DNA of 64,000 bases from Paenibacillus sp. YN15 (GTDB taxonomy: Bacteria; Bacillota; Bacilli; Paenibacillales; NBRC-103111): positions 22,634-86,633 of the forward strand of contig NZ_QMFA01000031.1 in assembly GCF_003285005.1 (NCBI RefSeq). The letters are read 5' to 3'. A model generated the notes under the pieces. The model saw only the letters and a program-made list of their open reading frames with translations, ran no database searches and had not been told where the DNA came from. Both the position numbers and the translations under genes were made by a program. Positions 8,248-15,470 of this stretch are shown here, piece by piece (positions within the stretch are counted from its first letter, which is position 1; the number at the start of each line of letters is the position of its first letter).

Positions 8248-8757
8248 TTAGTCGCGGCGCGCGCCTCGGCCTCCCCGCTTGCCTTCCGTATTCTTCTTCA
8301 GAGAGGACATCCGCTCCTCGCTGTCCTTCAAGAACTTGGACATCTTGTCTTCAAAGGACGGCTTGCCCATGGGGGCCTTGTGGAAGGAACGTCCGCCGCG
8401 ATCGCCGCGTCCGCCTCCTCCAAATCCTCCGCCACCACCACCGCCGCCAAATCCGCCTTCACTGCGTTCGCGGGGAGGAAAGCTGCGGCGTTCAGGTCTG
8501 GCCGGGGTCTCACCTGGAGGTTTGTCGACGGCTTGCTTGATTGAAAGGCCGATCTTTCCGTCCTTGTCCACGTTGATCACCTTGACGAGAACCTTATCCG
8601 CCAGCTTCAGATGATCATTAACATCTTTCACGTAATTGTCCGCAATTTCCGAGATGTGAACAAGGCCTGTCTGTCCTTCCGGAAGTTCCACGAACGCCCC
8701 GAAATGAGTGATGCCTGTCACCTTTCCCTCAAGCTTGCTGCCTACTTCAATTGCCAT
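8248..8757 (-). CDS. yabR: S1-domain RNA-binding protein YabR
   Basis: The first 75 residues form an S1 RNA-binding domain (SKLEGKVTGITHFGAFVELP, then HISEIADNYV) closely matching YabR. The C-terminus SSLKKNTEGKRGGRGARR also matches that protein. Between them lies an expanded arginine/glycine-rich linker with runs of up to nine Gly plus GGRGDRGGR, lengthening the protein to 169 residues against about 128 in B. subtilis. Such RGG-like tracts bind RNA in other proteins, which would suit an S1 protein. The start MAIEVG at 8757 is chosen by homology; a GGGAGG site lies 13 bases upstream. It is last in a run with divIC. Confidence 0.9.
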   Translation of the reverse strand: MAIEVGSKLEGKVTGITHFGAFVELPEGQTGLVHISEIADNYVKDVNDHLKLADKVLVKVINVDKDGKIGLSIKQAVDKPPGETPARPERRSFPPRERSEGGFGGGGGGGGFGGGGRGDRGGRSFHKAPMGKPSFEDKMSKFLKDSEERMSSLKKNTEGKRGGRGARRD

Positions 8758-8874
8758 AAAGGTAATTGTTCCTCCCTTGACATAATAAAGCCGATCCGAA
8801 TGATCCAAAAGAACGGGCTACGAGAATTATACCCGAAGGGTCAAAATCGGTCAACAAAAGCCGGACATCTCCCT

Positions 8875-9216
8875 TTACGGAGTTGTCCGCGGCACGTCGA
8901 ACACCGTTTCCCCTTGTTTAAACATATGATTATCCTTGCGGATGCGTTCCTCCCGATATTCCGGATCGGACATCCGCTCCACCTCGCGCTTGAGCTTTTC
9001 GTTCACCTGCACCGTGTCGTTCAGCTTGCTCCCGAGCGCTTCCAGACGGATTGCAATCTCGTCCGTTCTCTGCATCTGGCTCCACACCGTGGCGCCGGCC
9101 CATAAGGTCAACGCCAGCACACCTATGGTCAGAAGACGGATACGCTTGCGGCTTGCGCCAGTTTTGAGGCTGGCGGAGGTTTTGCTCCCAACACTGCCGG
9201 CGCGTTCCCTGGACAT
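8875..9216 (-). CDS. divIC: Cell-division protein DivIC (FtsB/septum formation initiator)
   Basis: This 113-residue bitopic protein has a basic cytoplasmic N-terminus, one membrane segment at about 28-46 and an extracytoplasmic coiled coil at about 47-83. The conserved tail YREERIRKDNHMFKQGE is typical of DivIC. It acts in the divisome with FtsL and DivIB during septum assembly. It lies 27 bases after yabQ and is followed by yabR, the B. subtilis order, so it probably belongs to the yabP-yabQ-divIC transcript. Confidence 0.93.
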   Translation of the reverse strand: MSRERAGSVGSKTSASLKTGASRKRIRLLTIGVLALTLWAGATVWSQMQRTDEIAIRLEALGSKLNDTVQVNEKLKREVERMSDPEYREERIRKDNHMFKQGETVFDVPRTTP

Positions 9217-9243
9217 GAGCTTTCCTCCCGTTCATGAAGCGTC

Positions 9244-9807
9244 TTACCGCTTGAGCCACCGGCGAAAAGCCTGCCAGGGCCCTTTCACCCAACGCGGCAG
9301 CTTGGCATAAGGCCGCACTGCCCGTCCTACAAAACGGAGCAAAAGACGCAAAGGATAGAGCAATTGTATCACAACTTTATACAGGAACATAGCGACTGCA
9401 GTCACGATTCCCAGCAGGAAACGGACTATTCGGACCAATAATCGGAAGGGCCGAATAATAAGTATCTCTACACAGCGTATCACAAATCGGATCAGGGCTT
9501 CAATTCCGCGGAGCAATAACCGGATCATTTTGACGGAAGTTCGGCTTAATCCCAAAAAATAAACGGTGTATCCGGCAGCCAGTCCCAGAAACACAAAAAT
9601 CCGGACTTGTCCGAAATTGCCGATAAATAACATGCGGAATACAAAAATCGTGGCGATTGCCCAATAGGCCAGGTCAAAGAGAGGGATCAGCCATCGGGGA
9701 ATCCGGAGCTCATGGGCCAGGACCCGGTACAGGTCGAACAGGAGGCCGATCCCCATTCCGCTGGCCAGCATAAGCCCCATGGTGGCAAATTGCACAGACA
9801 GACTCAC
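9244..9807 (-). CDS. yabQ: Spore cortex biosynthesis membrane protein YabQ
   Basis: The protein has 187 residues. Several membrane segments in the N-terminal half begin with FATMGLMLASGMGIGLLFDLYRVL, a pattern typical of YabQ. The C-terminal third is strongly basic and amphipathic and lacks clear family motifs. YabQ is made in the mother cell, locates to the forespore and is needed for cortex formation in B. subtilis. Its ATG overlaps the yabP stop by four bases (ATGA), so the two are translationally coupled. Confidence 0.9.
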   Translation of the reverse strand: MSLSVQFATMGLMLASGMGIGLLFDLYRVLAHELRIPRWLIPLFDLAYWAIATIFVFRMLFIGNFGQVRIFVFLGLAAGYTVYFLGLSRTSVKMIRLLLRGIEALIRFVIRCVEILIIRPFRLLVRIVRFLLGIVTAVAMFLYKVVIQLLYPLRLLLRFVGRAVRPYAKLPRWVKGPWQAFRRWLKR

Positions 9808-10088
9808 TTAAACAGCTTCCCCAAAAAACCCTTGGATTTGCTTCCGCTTCCCCCGTCCACATAGGCCAGTTCGTTCACCAATCCCTCGATGGCGACCAAT
9901 CCCTGCTCCAGGCTCAGGTTCTTGATATGGAGATTGGAGCCCTTAATCATCAGGTACCCCATCTCTGTCTCCAACAAAAACTCCTCGTTGTCGAAGCTCT
10001 CCACATTCAATACCCCGGACAGCTCCAAAAGCTTCCGGTTCAGCATTTTGACTTCCTGGCGCTTGATTTTGCCCGTTTCCACCACCAT
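9804..10088 (-). CDS. yabP: Sporulation protein YabP
   Basis: This 94-residue YabP/YqfC-family protein has the core LNRKLLELSGVLNVESFDNE followed by ETEMGYLMIKGSNLHIKNLS. It is a mother-cell sporulation protein needed for cortex in B. subtilis. The open frame runs to 10331, but that extension crosses the terminator of the preceding gene. The ATG at 10088 is preceded by GGGAGGG at a 7-base spacing and fits the family. A CATACCC -10-like sequence near 10167 may belong to a sigma-E promoter, which is a weak inference. Confidence 0.9.
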   Translation of the reverse strand: MVVETGKIKRQEVKMLNRKLLELSGVLNVESFDNEEFLLETEMGYLMIKGSNLHIKNLSLEQGLVAIEGLVNELAYVDGGSGSKSKGFLGKLFK

Positions 10089-10237
10089 GGCATGTCCCTC
10101 CCTACGTTCGCGCGGACTTAAGGCAACTGCCAACAACTGCGTGTCCACGCCTGCTTTACCATAAGGGTATGGGAGATTGTTCGGGTTTAGAACCAGGGGC
10201 TTGGTTTTTTTCAAATCCGACAAAAACTGCAGATAAC

Positions 10238-10271
10238 GAAAACACCGGCCGGGAGATCCCCGGGCCGGTGC
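10238..10271 (-). terminator. Terminator after rqcP
   Basis: CACCGGCC and GGCCGGTG form an 8-bp stem followed by TTTTCGTT on the minus strand, just past the yabO stop. It separates the HU-rqcP unit from the yabPQ unit. Confidence 0.7.
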
Positions 10272-10278
10272 ATACCGT

Positions 10279-10539
10279 TTATTCCTTATGGCTCTCCTCG
10301 CGGAGCACCGTGTACATACCGGCTGCTTCATCCTTGCGGGAGGTTTCGGCGACGCTCTCCACCCGCACGGTCACGCTTTTTTGGCCAAAGCGGATGGTCA
10401 GCTCATCCCCCACCTTAACCTCGCTGCTCTTCTTCGCCTCGCGGCCGTTCAGATACACCCGCCCCTGGTCCGAGACCTCTTGGGCCACAGTACGCCTCTT
10501 GATCAGACGGGAAACCTTCAGATATTTGTCCAGCCTCAT
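10279..10539 (-). CDS. rqcP: RNA-binding S4 protein RqcP (YabO)
   Basis: This 86-residue S4-domain protein (MRLDKYLKVSRLIKRRTVA, then GRVYLNGREAKKSSEVKVGD) is related to Hsp15. YabO/RqcP works with RqcH in ribosome-associated quality control, helping elongate alanine tails on stalled chains on the 50S subunit. Its ATG shares one base with the stop of the HU gene (TAATG), so it should be translated by re-initiation after HU. A terminator follows. Confidence 0.92.
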   Translation of the reverse strand: MRLDKYLKVSRLIKRRTVAQEVSDQGRVYLNGREAKKSSEVKVGDELTIRFGQKSVTVRVESVAETSRKDEAAGMYTVLREESHKE

Positions 10540-10811
10540 TATTTAACAGCGTCTCTCAGCTTATTGCCTGCCTTGAAGGCGGGAATCACCGATTCCGGGA
10601 TGGCGATGGGATCGCCGTTCTGGGGATTGCGGCCGGTGCGGCCGGAGCGCTTGCGGGTTTCAAAGGTGCCGAAGCCAACCAGCTGAACCTTGTCGCCGGC
10701 AGACAGCGCTTCCGTCACTTCACCGACGAAGCTGTTCAGAACCACTTCTACATCGCGCTTGGTCAAGCCGCTTTTTTCCGAAATTTTGTTTACAAGATCC
10801 GTTTTATTCAT
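10539..10811 (-). CDS. hup: DNA-binding protein HU
   Basis: This 90-residue HU subunit contains the DNA-binding arm motif GFGTFETRKRSGRTGRNPQNG. It is a histone-like dimer that bends and packs DNA. In B. subtilis the HU gene lies elsewhere; here it is placed between mazG and rqcP and coupled to rqcP by a one-base overlap. A GGAGG site lies upstream. The leader contains a small hairpin (GCCGG-N5-CCGGC near 10851-10865). No convincing promoter was settled on. Confidence 0.95.
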   Translation of the reverse strand: MNKTDLVNKISEKSGLTKRDVEVVLNSFVGEVTEALSAGDKVQLVGFGTFETRKRSGRTGRNPQNGDPIAIPESVIPAFKAGNKLRDAVK

Positions 10812-11043
10812 TCTGGATAATCCTCCCCAAAAAATGGTTTCAAGCTGCCGGCGAATCCGGCGTCTGAATTGTTAGGTTAAGCTCTTGCTGCCTGCAAACG
10901 AGACATACAAAGCCTGTTTATCGTCTACTTATTCTGGATGCTGCCGGAAAATCCTGCTAACAAAGGGCGATTAAGCAAAACTTTTTTCTGTGAAGCCTCC
11001 CTTTATCCTGCCTCCTCCTGCCTCCGGCCCGGACCAAATGAAT

Positions 11044-12573
11044 TCAGAGGGCCTCTTCCGGAGAAAGTGTTTTGGCCTCCTGCCAATAGCGCTCCATCTC
11101 CTCCAGAGTGGCATCCGCCGGTTTTAGGCCCCGTTCTCTCAGCTTCTCCTCCACGTAGGTGAACCGCCGGACAAACTTGCGGTTGGTCCGGGAGAGGGCC
11201 TCCTCGGGATCACAGGACAGGAAACGGGCCAGATTGACAAGGGCAAACAGCAGGTCCCCCAGCTCCTCCACCTGGCGTTCGGGAGCGACCGCCGCCGAAG
11301 GGGAAGCGCCCGCTTCCGCCGGCAAACCCAGCTCGGCCTTCAGCTCCGCCAGCTCCTCCTCCACCTTGGCCAGCACATCCTCCATGCGGTCCCAGTCAAA
11401 ACCCACCTTGGCCGCTTTCTTCTGGAGCTTGTAGGCCTTCATCAGGCCGGGAAGGTCGCGGGGCACTCCATGAAGCGCAGAGAGAGCCTCGGGCTTCAGA
11501 CCTTTTTGGCGTTTTTCCTCCGCCTTCACCTCTTCCCAGCGGGCCAGCGCTTCTTCGGAATTGTCCGCATCGCGGCTGCCGAACACATGGGGATGGCGGC
11601 GGAGCAGCTTCTCGTTCAGCCCGGCGATGACATCATAGGCCGTGAAGCTGCCTGTCTCCTCCTCCATTTGGGCGTGGAGCATAATCTGCAGAAGGAGATC
11701 GCCCATCTCCTCGCACATGGCGTCCGGGTCATCATCATCCAGTGTTTCCAAAACCTCGTAGGTTTCTTCAATCAGGTTTTTGCGGATGCTCTGATGGGTC
11801 TGCTCCCGGTCCCAGGGGCAGCCCTCCGGACTGCGGAGAATGCGCACAATTTCGTGCAGCCGGGGAAAAGTCTTGTTGATTACGGCGTCTGCCTGAGTAG
11901 GCGGCACATAAATCAGCGACAGGTTGCCGTACCCTGTGAGCCGGTCCAGCTCATACAGGGGCACCGCCGTCATGGACTCGCTGCCCGCTACCCCCAAGGC
12001 ATGGCCCACCCATACGGTATGCTCATCGGGGTACAGCTCCATCAGGGCCAGCTTGGCATCGGAGGCGGTATACATGTCGTACACCTGGCCGATCACCGTG
12101 TGCAGCCGGGGGTTCAGCACGGACATGGACAGGCTGGAGGCGTCCAGCAGCTGAAAGCCCTCAATGGGGTCGAATCCGAAGCGGGCAAAGGCCTGATCCA
12201 GGAAGCTTTCCCCGCCTACCGCCTCGAAGGAAATCCCTGCCGCGGCGCACCGTTCCCGAAGAAGCAGGGTGGTCCGCTCCGCCACAAAGGGATGGCCCGG
12301 CACGGCATACACCACCTGCTTGTCCGTTTCCGCCGCCAGCCGGAGCAGTTCGGCGGCAATGGCCTCATATACGTCCTCAAAGCTGGACTGAGCTTCATAG
12401 ATATGATCAAAGCTGCTGCAGGCGATGCCCTGTCCCTTCAGATAGGGGACCACCGGATGGTCCTCTGTCCGCAGATAGACAGCATCCGCCGCCGTGAGCC
12501 GCCGCAGCACCCCCAGGGTCAGCTGGTTTTCGTCTCCCGAGCCCAATCCCACTACTGTTATTGCCTTCGCCAT
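11044..12573 (-). CDS. mazG: Tetrapyrrole methylase-like / MazG nucleoside triphosphate pyrophosphohydrolase
   Basis: This 509-residue two-part protein is like B. subtilis YabN. Residues 1-225 are a tetrapyrrole (corrin/porphyrin) methylase-type domain with the glycine-rich start VVGLGSGDE and YAVPGHPFVAE. From about 240 on are two MazG modules: the first with CPWDREQTH, EETYEVLE and EEMGDLLLQ, the second with EEELAEL and EELGDLLFAL. The glutamates and aspartate bind Mg for hydrolysis of NTPs to NMP and pyrophosphate. An Ala/Ser/Pro-rich insert (near 430) loosens the second module. The start lies 6 bases after the stop of the upstream flippase gene, so the two form one unit. Confidence 0.93.
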   Translation of the reverse strand: MAKAITVVGLGSGDENQLTLGVLRRLTAADAVYLRTEDHPVVPYLKGQGIACSSFDHIYEAQSSFEDVYEAIAAELLRLAAETDKQVVYAVPGHPFVAERTTLLLRERCAAAGISFEAVGGESFLDQAFARFGFDPIEGFQLLDASSLSMSVLNPRLHTVIGQVYDMYTASDAKLALMELYPDEHTVWVGHALGVAGSESMTAVPLYELDRLTGYGNLSLIYVPPTQADAVINKTFPRLHEIVRILRSPEGCPWDREQTHQSIRKNLIEETYEVLETLDDDDPDAMCEEMGDLLLQIMLHAQMEEETGSFTAYDVIAGLNEKLLRRHPHVFGSRDADNSEEALARWEEVKAEEKRQKGLKPEALSALHGVPRDLPGLMKAYKLQKKAAKVGFDWDRMEDVLAKVEEELAELKAELGLPAEAGASPSAAVAPERQVEELGDLLFALVNLARFLSCDPEEALSRTNRKFVRRFTYVEEKLRERGLKPADATLEEMERYWQEAKTLSPEEAL

Positions 12574-12579
12574 GCGCGA

Positions 12580-14316
12580 TCAGCCTTCTTTCGATATGGA
12601 GTGCGGCGTCTCCCGCAGGAGGCGCCACCGCAACAGGAGCGGCTTCCACCTACTGTGGAAGCCGGGGACCAGGGCCAGCTCCGCTTCGGTGAGCGCCCTG
12701 GTCTTGAGCAGCGCCGCCCCGTACACGGCGGCGCCGGCCGCAACCGCGGCCAGGCTGGCGGCAGTATGCCGCAGCCGGAAGTGGCCCTGGCCCCAGGGCA
12801 GGTGGAGGATGCTCCACTCCACCGCCAGCACCGCCAGGGCCATGATGCACGCTGCCGCCACGGGCCGGCGCAGCGAGCGGAGCGGCGCCAGGGTCTCCGG
12901 CGCCACCGCTTTAAGCGTCCGCAGGTTCAGCGCGGACGCCAGCCCATAAGCGAGGACGGCGCTGGCCGCGGCGCCCTCGATGCCCCAGGCGGGCACCAGA
13001 AGCAGGTTGCCCGCTGTTTTGGCCGCCGCAGCCAGGAACAGGCTACGGGCCGGAACCCGCACCGCGCCAAGGCCCTGCAGCACGCAGCCGCTGACAATGT
13101 GCAGCGTGGCGAACAGCGCGGTGAAGGACACCAGCGCCATGGCGGGCCAGCCCTCCGGCGACGCGAAGAGCATCACGTTCACCGGCAGGGCCGTGGCCGC
13201 CAGGCCGAAGGCGGCGGCCAATCCGGCCAACCAGGTGAACCGCAGCACCGGCCGCACCCGGGCGGCCAGGAGCCCAGGGTCCCGGGCCGCCTTGGCCTGG
13301 GCCACCGCCGGCACCAGCGCCGCGGCCATGGAGGTGGCCACCATGGTCACCAGCTGCACCAGCGGCAGGCCGTGGTTGTACAGGCCGAACAGGCGGCTGG
13401 CCTCCGGGGCGCTCCATCCGGCAGCCATAAGCTGCCGGGGGATGGTGAAGGTGTCCACCAGCGTCAGCACAGGCATGGCCAGCGAGCCCAGGCACACCGG
13501 CACCGCGTAAGCGGCGAAGCGCCGCAGGAACGCTCCCGCAGGCTCTGCCGGGACGGAAGCAGCCGCCACCGCCTCTGCCGCAGTCTCGGCCTTGCTCCTC
13601 TCGCGGCGGCCGCCCTGTGCCGCTCCTTGCCGCCACCGCCGGCGCCAGAACAGCCAGGCCGCCGCCAATCCGGCAACCGCTCCGGCGGCCGAACCAAAAA
13701 CAGCCCCGGCGGCGATCCGGTCGGCCCCTTCCTGCCGTCCTGTCAGCCAGAACAGGAGAAGCAGCATAACAGCCACCCGCACAACCTGCTCAATTACCTG
13801 GGTGACCGCCGTGGGCACCATGTCCTGAAGCCCCTGGAAATACCCCCGCACCGCCGCCATCAACGGCGCAGCCAGCAGCGCAAAGGATACGCTCCGGATG
13901 CCGGTGGCGGCTGTTTCGACGCCCATCAGGGCGGCGATCCCATCCGCGGCCGCGTACAGCACGGCGAACCCGGCCGTGCCGGTCAAAGCCAGAATCCAGG
14001 CCGCCCGCCGGAAAATCAGCCTTGTCTCCGCCAAGCTCCCCCGCCCGGCCGCCTCCGCCACAAACCGGGATACGGCAATGGGGAAGCCCGCCGAGGCCAA
14101 GGTAAGAATGAACAAATACAACGGATATACCGCGTTATAAATGCCGAATACTTCATCGCCTGCAATATTTTGCAGCGGAATTTTCTGGAGCGTCCCCAGA
14201 ACCTTGGAGATAACCGTGGCTATCCCCAGTATAGCCGCCCCCTTCAGGAAAGAAACGCCCGCATCCGAAGCCGGCTTTCCCTCCCACCCGTCCTTCCGCT
14301 TCCCTGTCTTGTCCAT
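12580..14316 (-). CDS. SpoVB/YtgP-like polysaccharide flippase (MATE/MVF superfamily)
   Basis: This 578-residue membrane protein has about 14 hydrophobic segments and the family start FLKGAAILGIATVISKVLG. It occupies the place of yabM in B. subtilis, between spoVT and mazG. Relatives flip lipid-linked cell-wall precursors or polysaccharide units across the membrane; the substrate here is unknown. A charged Arg/Glu/Ala-rich loop interrupts the middle (about 230-260). Codon use is very GC-rich, which also produces a long artefactual antisense frame. An inverted repeat (14367-14378 with 14408-14419) lies in the leader, about 50 bases upstream of the ATG. Confidence 0.85.
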   Translation of the reverse strand: MDKTGKRKDGWEGKPASDAGVSFLKGAAILGIATVISKVLGTLQKIPLQNIAGDEVFGIYNAVYPLYLFILTLASAGFPIAVSRFVAEAAGRGSLAETRLIFRRAAWILALTGTAGFAVLYAAADGIAALMGVETAATGIRSVSFALLAAPLMAAVRGYFQGLQDMVPTAVTQVIEQVVRVAVMLLLLFWLTGRQEGADRIAAGAVFGSAAGAVAGLAAAWLFWRRRWRQGAAQGGRRERSKAETAAEAVAAASVPAEPAGAFLRRFAAYAVPVCLGSLAMPVLTLVDTFTIPRQLMAAGWSAPEASRLFGLYNHGLPLVQLVTMVATSMAAALVPAVAQAKAARDPGLLAARVRPVLRFTWLAGLAAAFGLAATALPVNVMLFASPEGWPAMALVSFTALFATLHIVSGCVLQGLGAVRVPARSLFLAAAAKTAGNLLLVPAWGIEGAAASAVLAYGLASALNLRTLKAVAPETLAPLRSLRRPVAAACIMALAVLAVEWSILHLPWGQGHFRLRHTAASLAAVAAGAAVYGAALLKTRALTEAELALVPGFHSRWKPLLLRWRLLRETPHSISKEG

Positions 14317-14366
14317 ATGTAAGCTGTCCTTTTCGCGACGGCAAATTATTCCTCTTCATCGGGGGC

Positions 14367-14419
14367 TCCCCCAAAAGTAATCGGAATTGGCCCCGAAGCA
14401 TCACGTCACTTTTGGGGGA
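14367..14419 (-). repeat. 12-bp inverted repeat in the flippase leader
   Basis: TCCCCCAAAAGT at 14367-14378 is matched by its reverse complement at 14408-14419 with a 29-base loop. There is no T-run, so it is not an obvious terminator. It could be an attenuator or protein-binding site for the flippase-mazG unit; no function can be assigned. Confidence 0.45.
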
Positions 14420-14495
14420 TTGTTATCGTTTCCGCTCCCTTAACTATACCGAATCCGGCTGCCGCACGCCAGTCCCGCTCCGGTTTCCCCCCACG

Positions 14496-14537
14496 ACAAA
14501 AAGCTTCCCCCACAGGCCTGGGCCTGTAAAGGAAGCT
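14496..14537 (-). terminator. Terminator of spoVT
   Basis: AGCTTCC (with an extended inner stem around ACAGGCC/GGCCTGT) pairs with GGAAGCT and is followed by five T on the minus strand, 22 bases past the spoVT stop. Confidence 0.85.
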
Positions 14538-14559
14538 GGACAGGATTCACACATACCGG

Positions 14560-15102
14560 TTATTGCTCCATTTGCTTGGCCAGAAACCCTGCTGCAGTTT
14601 CCGCCATTTTGACTTCCATTTGACCCATCTTGACGCCGTCTTCCTTGCTGAACAGAATGACTGCTCCGATGGGGTCTCCGCCGGCTACAATCGGGGAAAC
14701 CGTCACCGAGCTGTAGTTCTCTTGCACATCCTTGCAGATTTCGTAGCTGCCCGGATTCAGCTCCTGCACCGCTTTGCGCTGGTCCATGCAGGCTTCCACC
14801 AGGGAGCCGATCTGCTTCTCCAAATAATCCTTCTTGGAGCCGCCGGAGATGGCGATAATGTTGTCCCGGTCGGAGATCATGGTGATATGGCCAGTGCTTT
14901 CAAACAGGGACTCGGCATATTCCTTGGCGAAATCGCCAAGCTCGCCAATGGGCGAATACTTCTTCAGAATCACTTCCCCGTCGCGGTCTACGAATATCTC
15001 GAGGGGATCTCCCTCACGGATTCTCAAGGTTCTGCGGATTTCCTTCGGAATAACAACTCTTCCCAAATCATCAATGCGGCGTACGATCCCAGTTGCTTTC
15101 AT
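14560..15102 (-). CDS. spoVT: Stage V sporulation protein T, AbrB-type regulator
   Basis: SpoVT is a forespore transcription factor that tunes sigma-G genes. Residues 1-50 are the swapped-hairpin AbrB DNA-binding domain (GIVRRIDDLGRVVIPKEIRR), nearly identical to the AbrB protein encoded at 52061. Residues 55-180 form a GAF-like domain. The 180-residue length is normal. In B. subtilis spoVT is adjacent to mfd; here about 14 kb of SLH genes lies between. A sigma-G type promoter is at 15189-15218 and a terminator follows the gene. Confidence 0.95.
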   Translation of the reverse strand: MKATGIVRRIDDLGRVVIPKEIRRTLRIREGDPLEIFVDRDGEVILKKYSPIGELGDFAKEYAESLFESTGHITMISDRDNIIAISGGSKKDYLEKQIGSLVEACMDQRKAVQELNPGSYEICKDVQENYSSVTVSPIVAGGDPIGAVILFSKEDGVKMGQMEVKMAETAAGFLAKQMEQ

Positions 15103-15188
15103 GCTCTTGATGCCTCACTTTCCGCGAAAAGTAGTTGATCTCCTGTGTCGCTTTATCACTTTGTGGATGGGAGCTCGTGTACTGTCCA

Positions 15189-15218
15189 TAGTATTCATCT
15201 GTTGCCATTGTCTTATGC
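15189..15218 (-). promoter_or_regulatory. Sigma-G promoter of spoVT
   Basis: On the minus strand GCATA is followed after 18 bases by AATACTA, close to the sigma-G consensus (GHATR, CATNHTA). spoVT is sigma-G-dependent in B. subtilis. Confidence 0.6.
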
Positions 15219-15328
15219 AAATTCCTGCATTCTATAGCGGGAAGTCGGCTTTGGCGGCCTGGGTCTCTCTCCCGGTGATTACATTATGTCCTAAACCCTC
15301 CTGAGCCATCCTTCAACTTTTTTTGCCA

Positions 15329-15372
15329 TTCGACAAAATACTCCAAAGTTCTGTATCTGAAGGGGCTATAAT
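15329..15372 (+). promoter_or_regulatory. Putative Spo0A box and -10 upstream of the first SLH gene
   Basis: TTCGACA (15329-15335) is the reverse complement of the Spo0A box TGTCGAA. A TATAAT -10 lies at 15367-15372 with no good -35. The box would fall at roughly -45 to -50. Activation by Spo0A is an inference. The rest of the 15219-15470 gap shows nothing else. Confidence 0.35.
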
Positions 15373-15470
15373 GTTCTCACAAGCTGGAATAGCAGGAAGC
15401 AGTCTGGAAAATCACCTGTTTGACGGCTCCATTTCATCATTATTTAATAAAAAATAGGAGGACAGAAAAC

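Noticed and set aside
9804..10331. Long version of YabP starting at 10331
   Set aside because: It would run through the rqcP terminator and end of rqcP; ATG 10088 has the better ribosome binding site and family fit.
11470..14322. 950-codon plus-strand frame opposite mazG and the flippase gene
   Set aside because: It is antisense to two clear genes in a very GC-rich stretch; the His/Arg/Gly-rich product is typical of a shadow frame.
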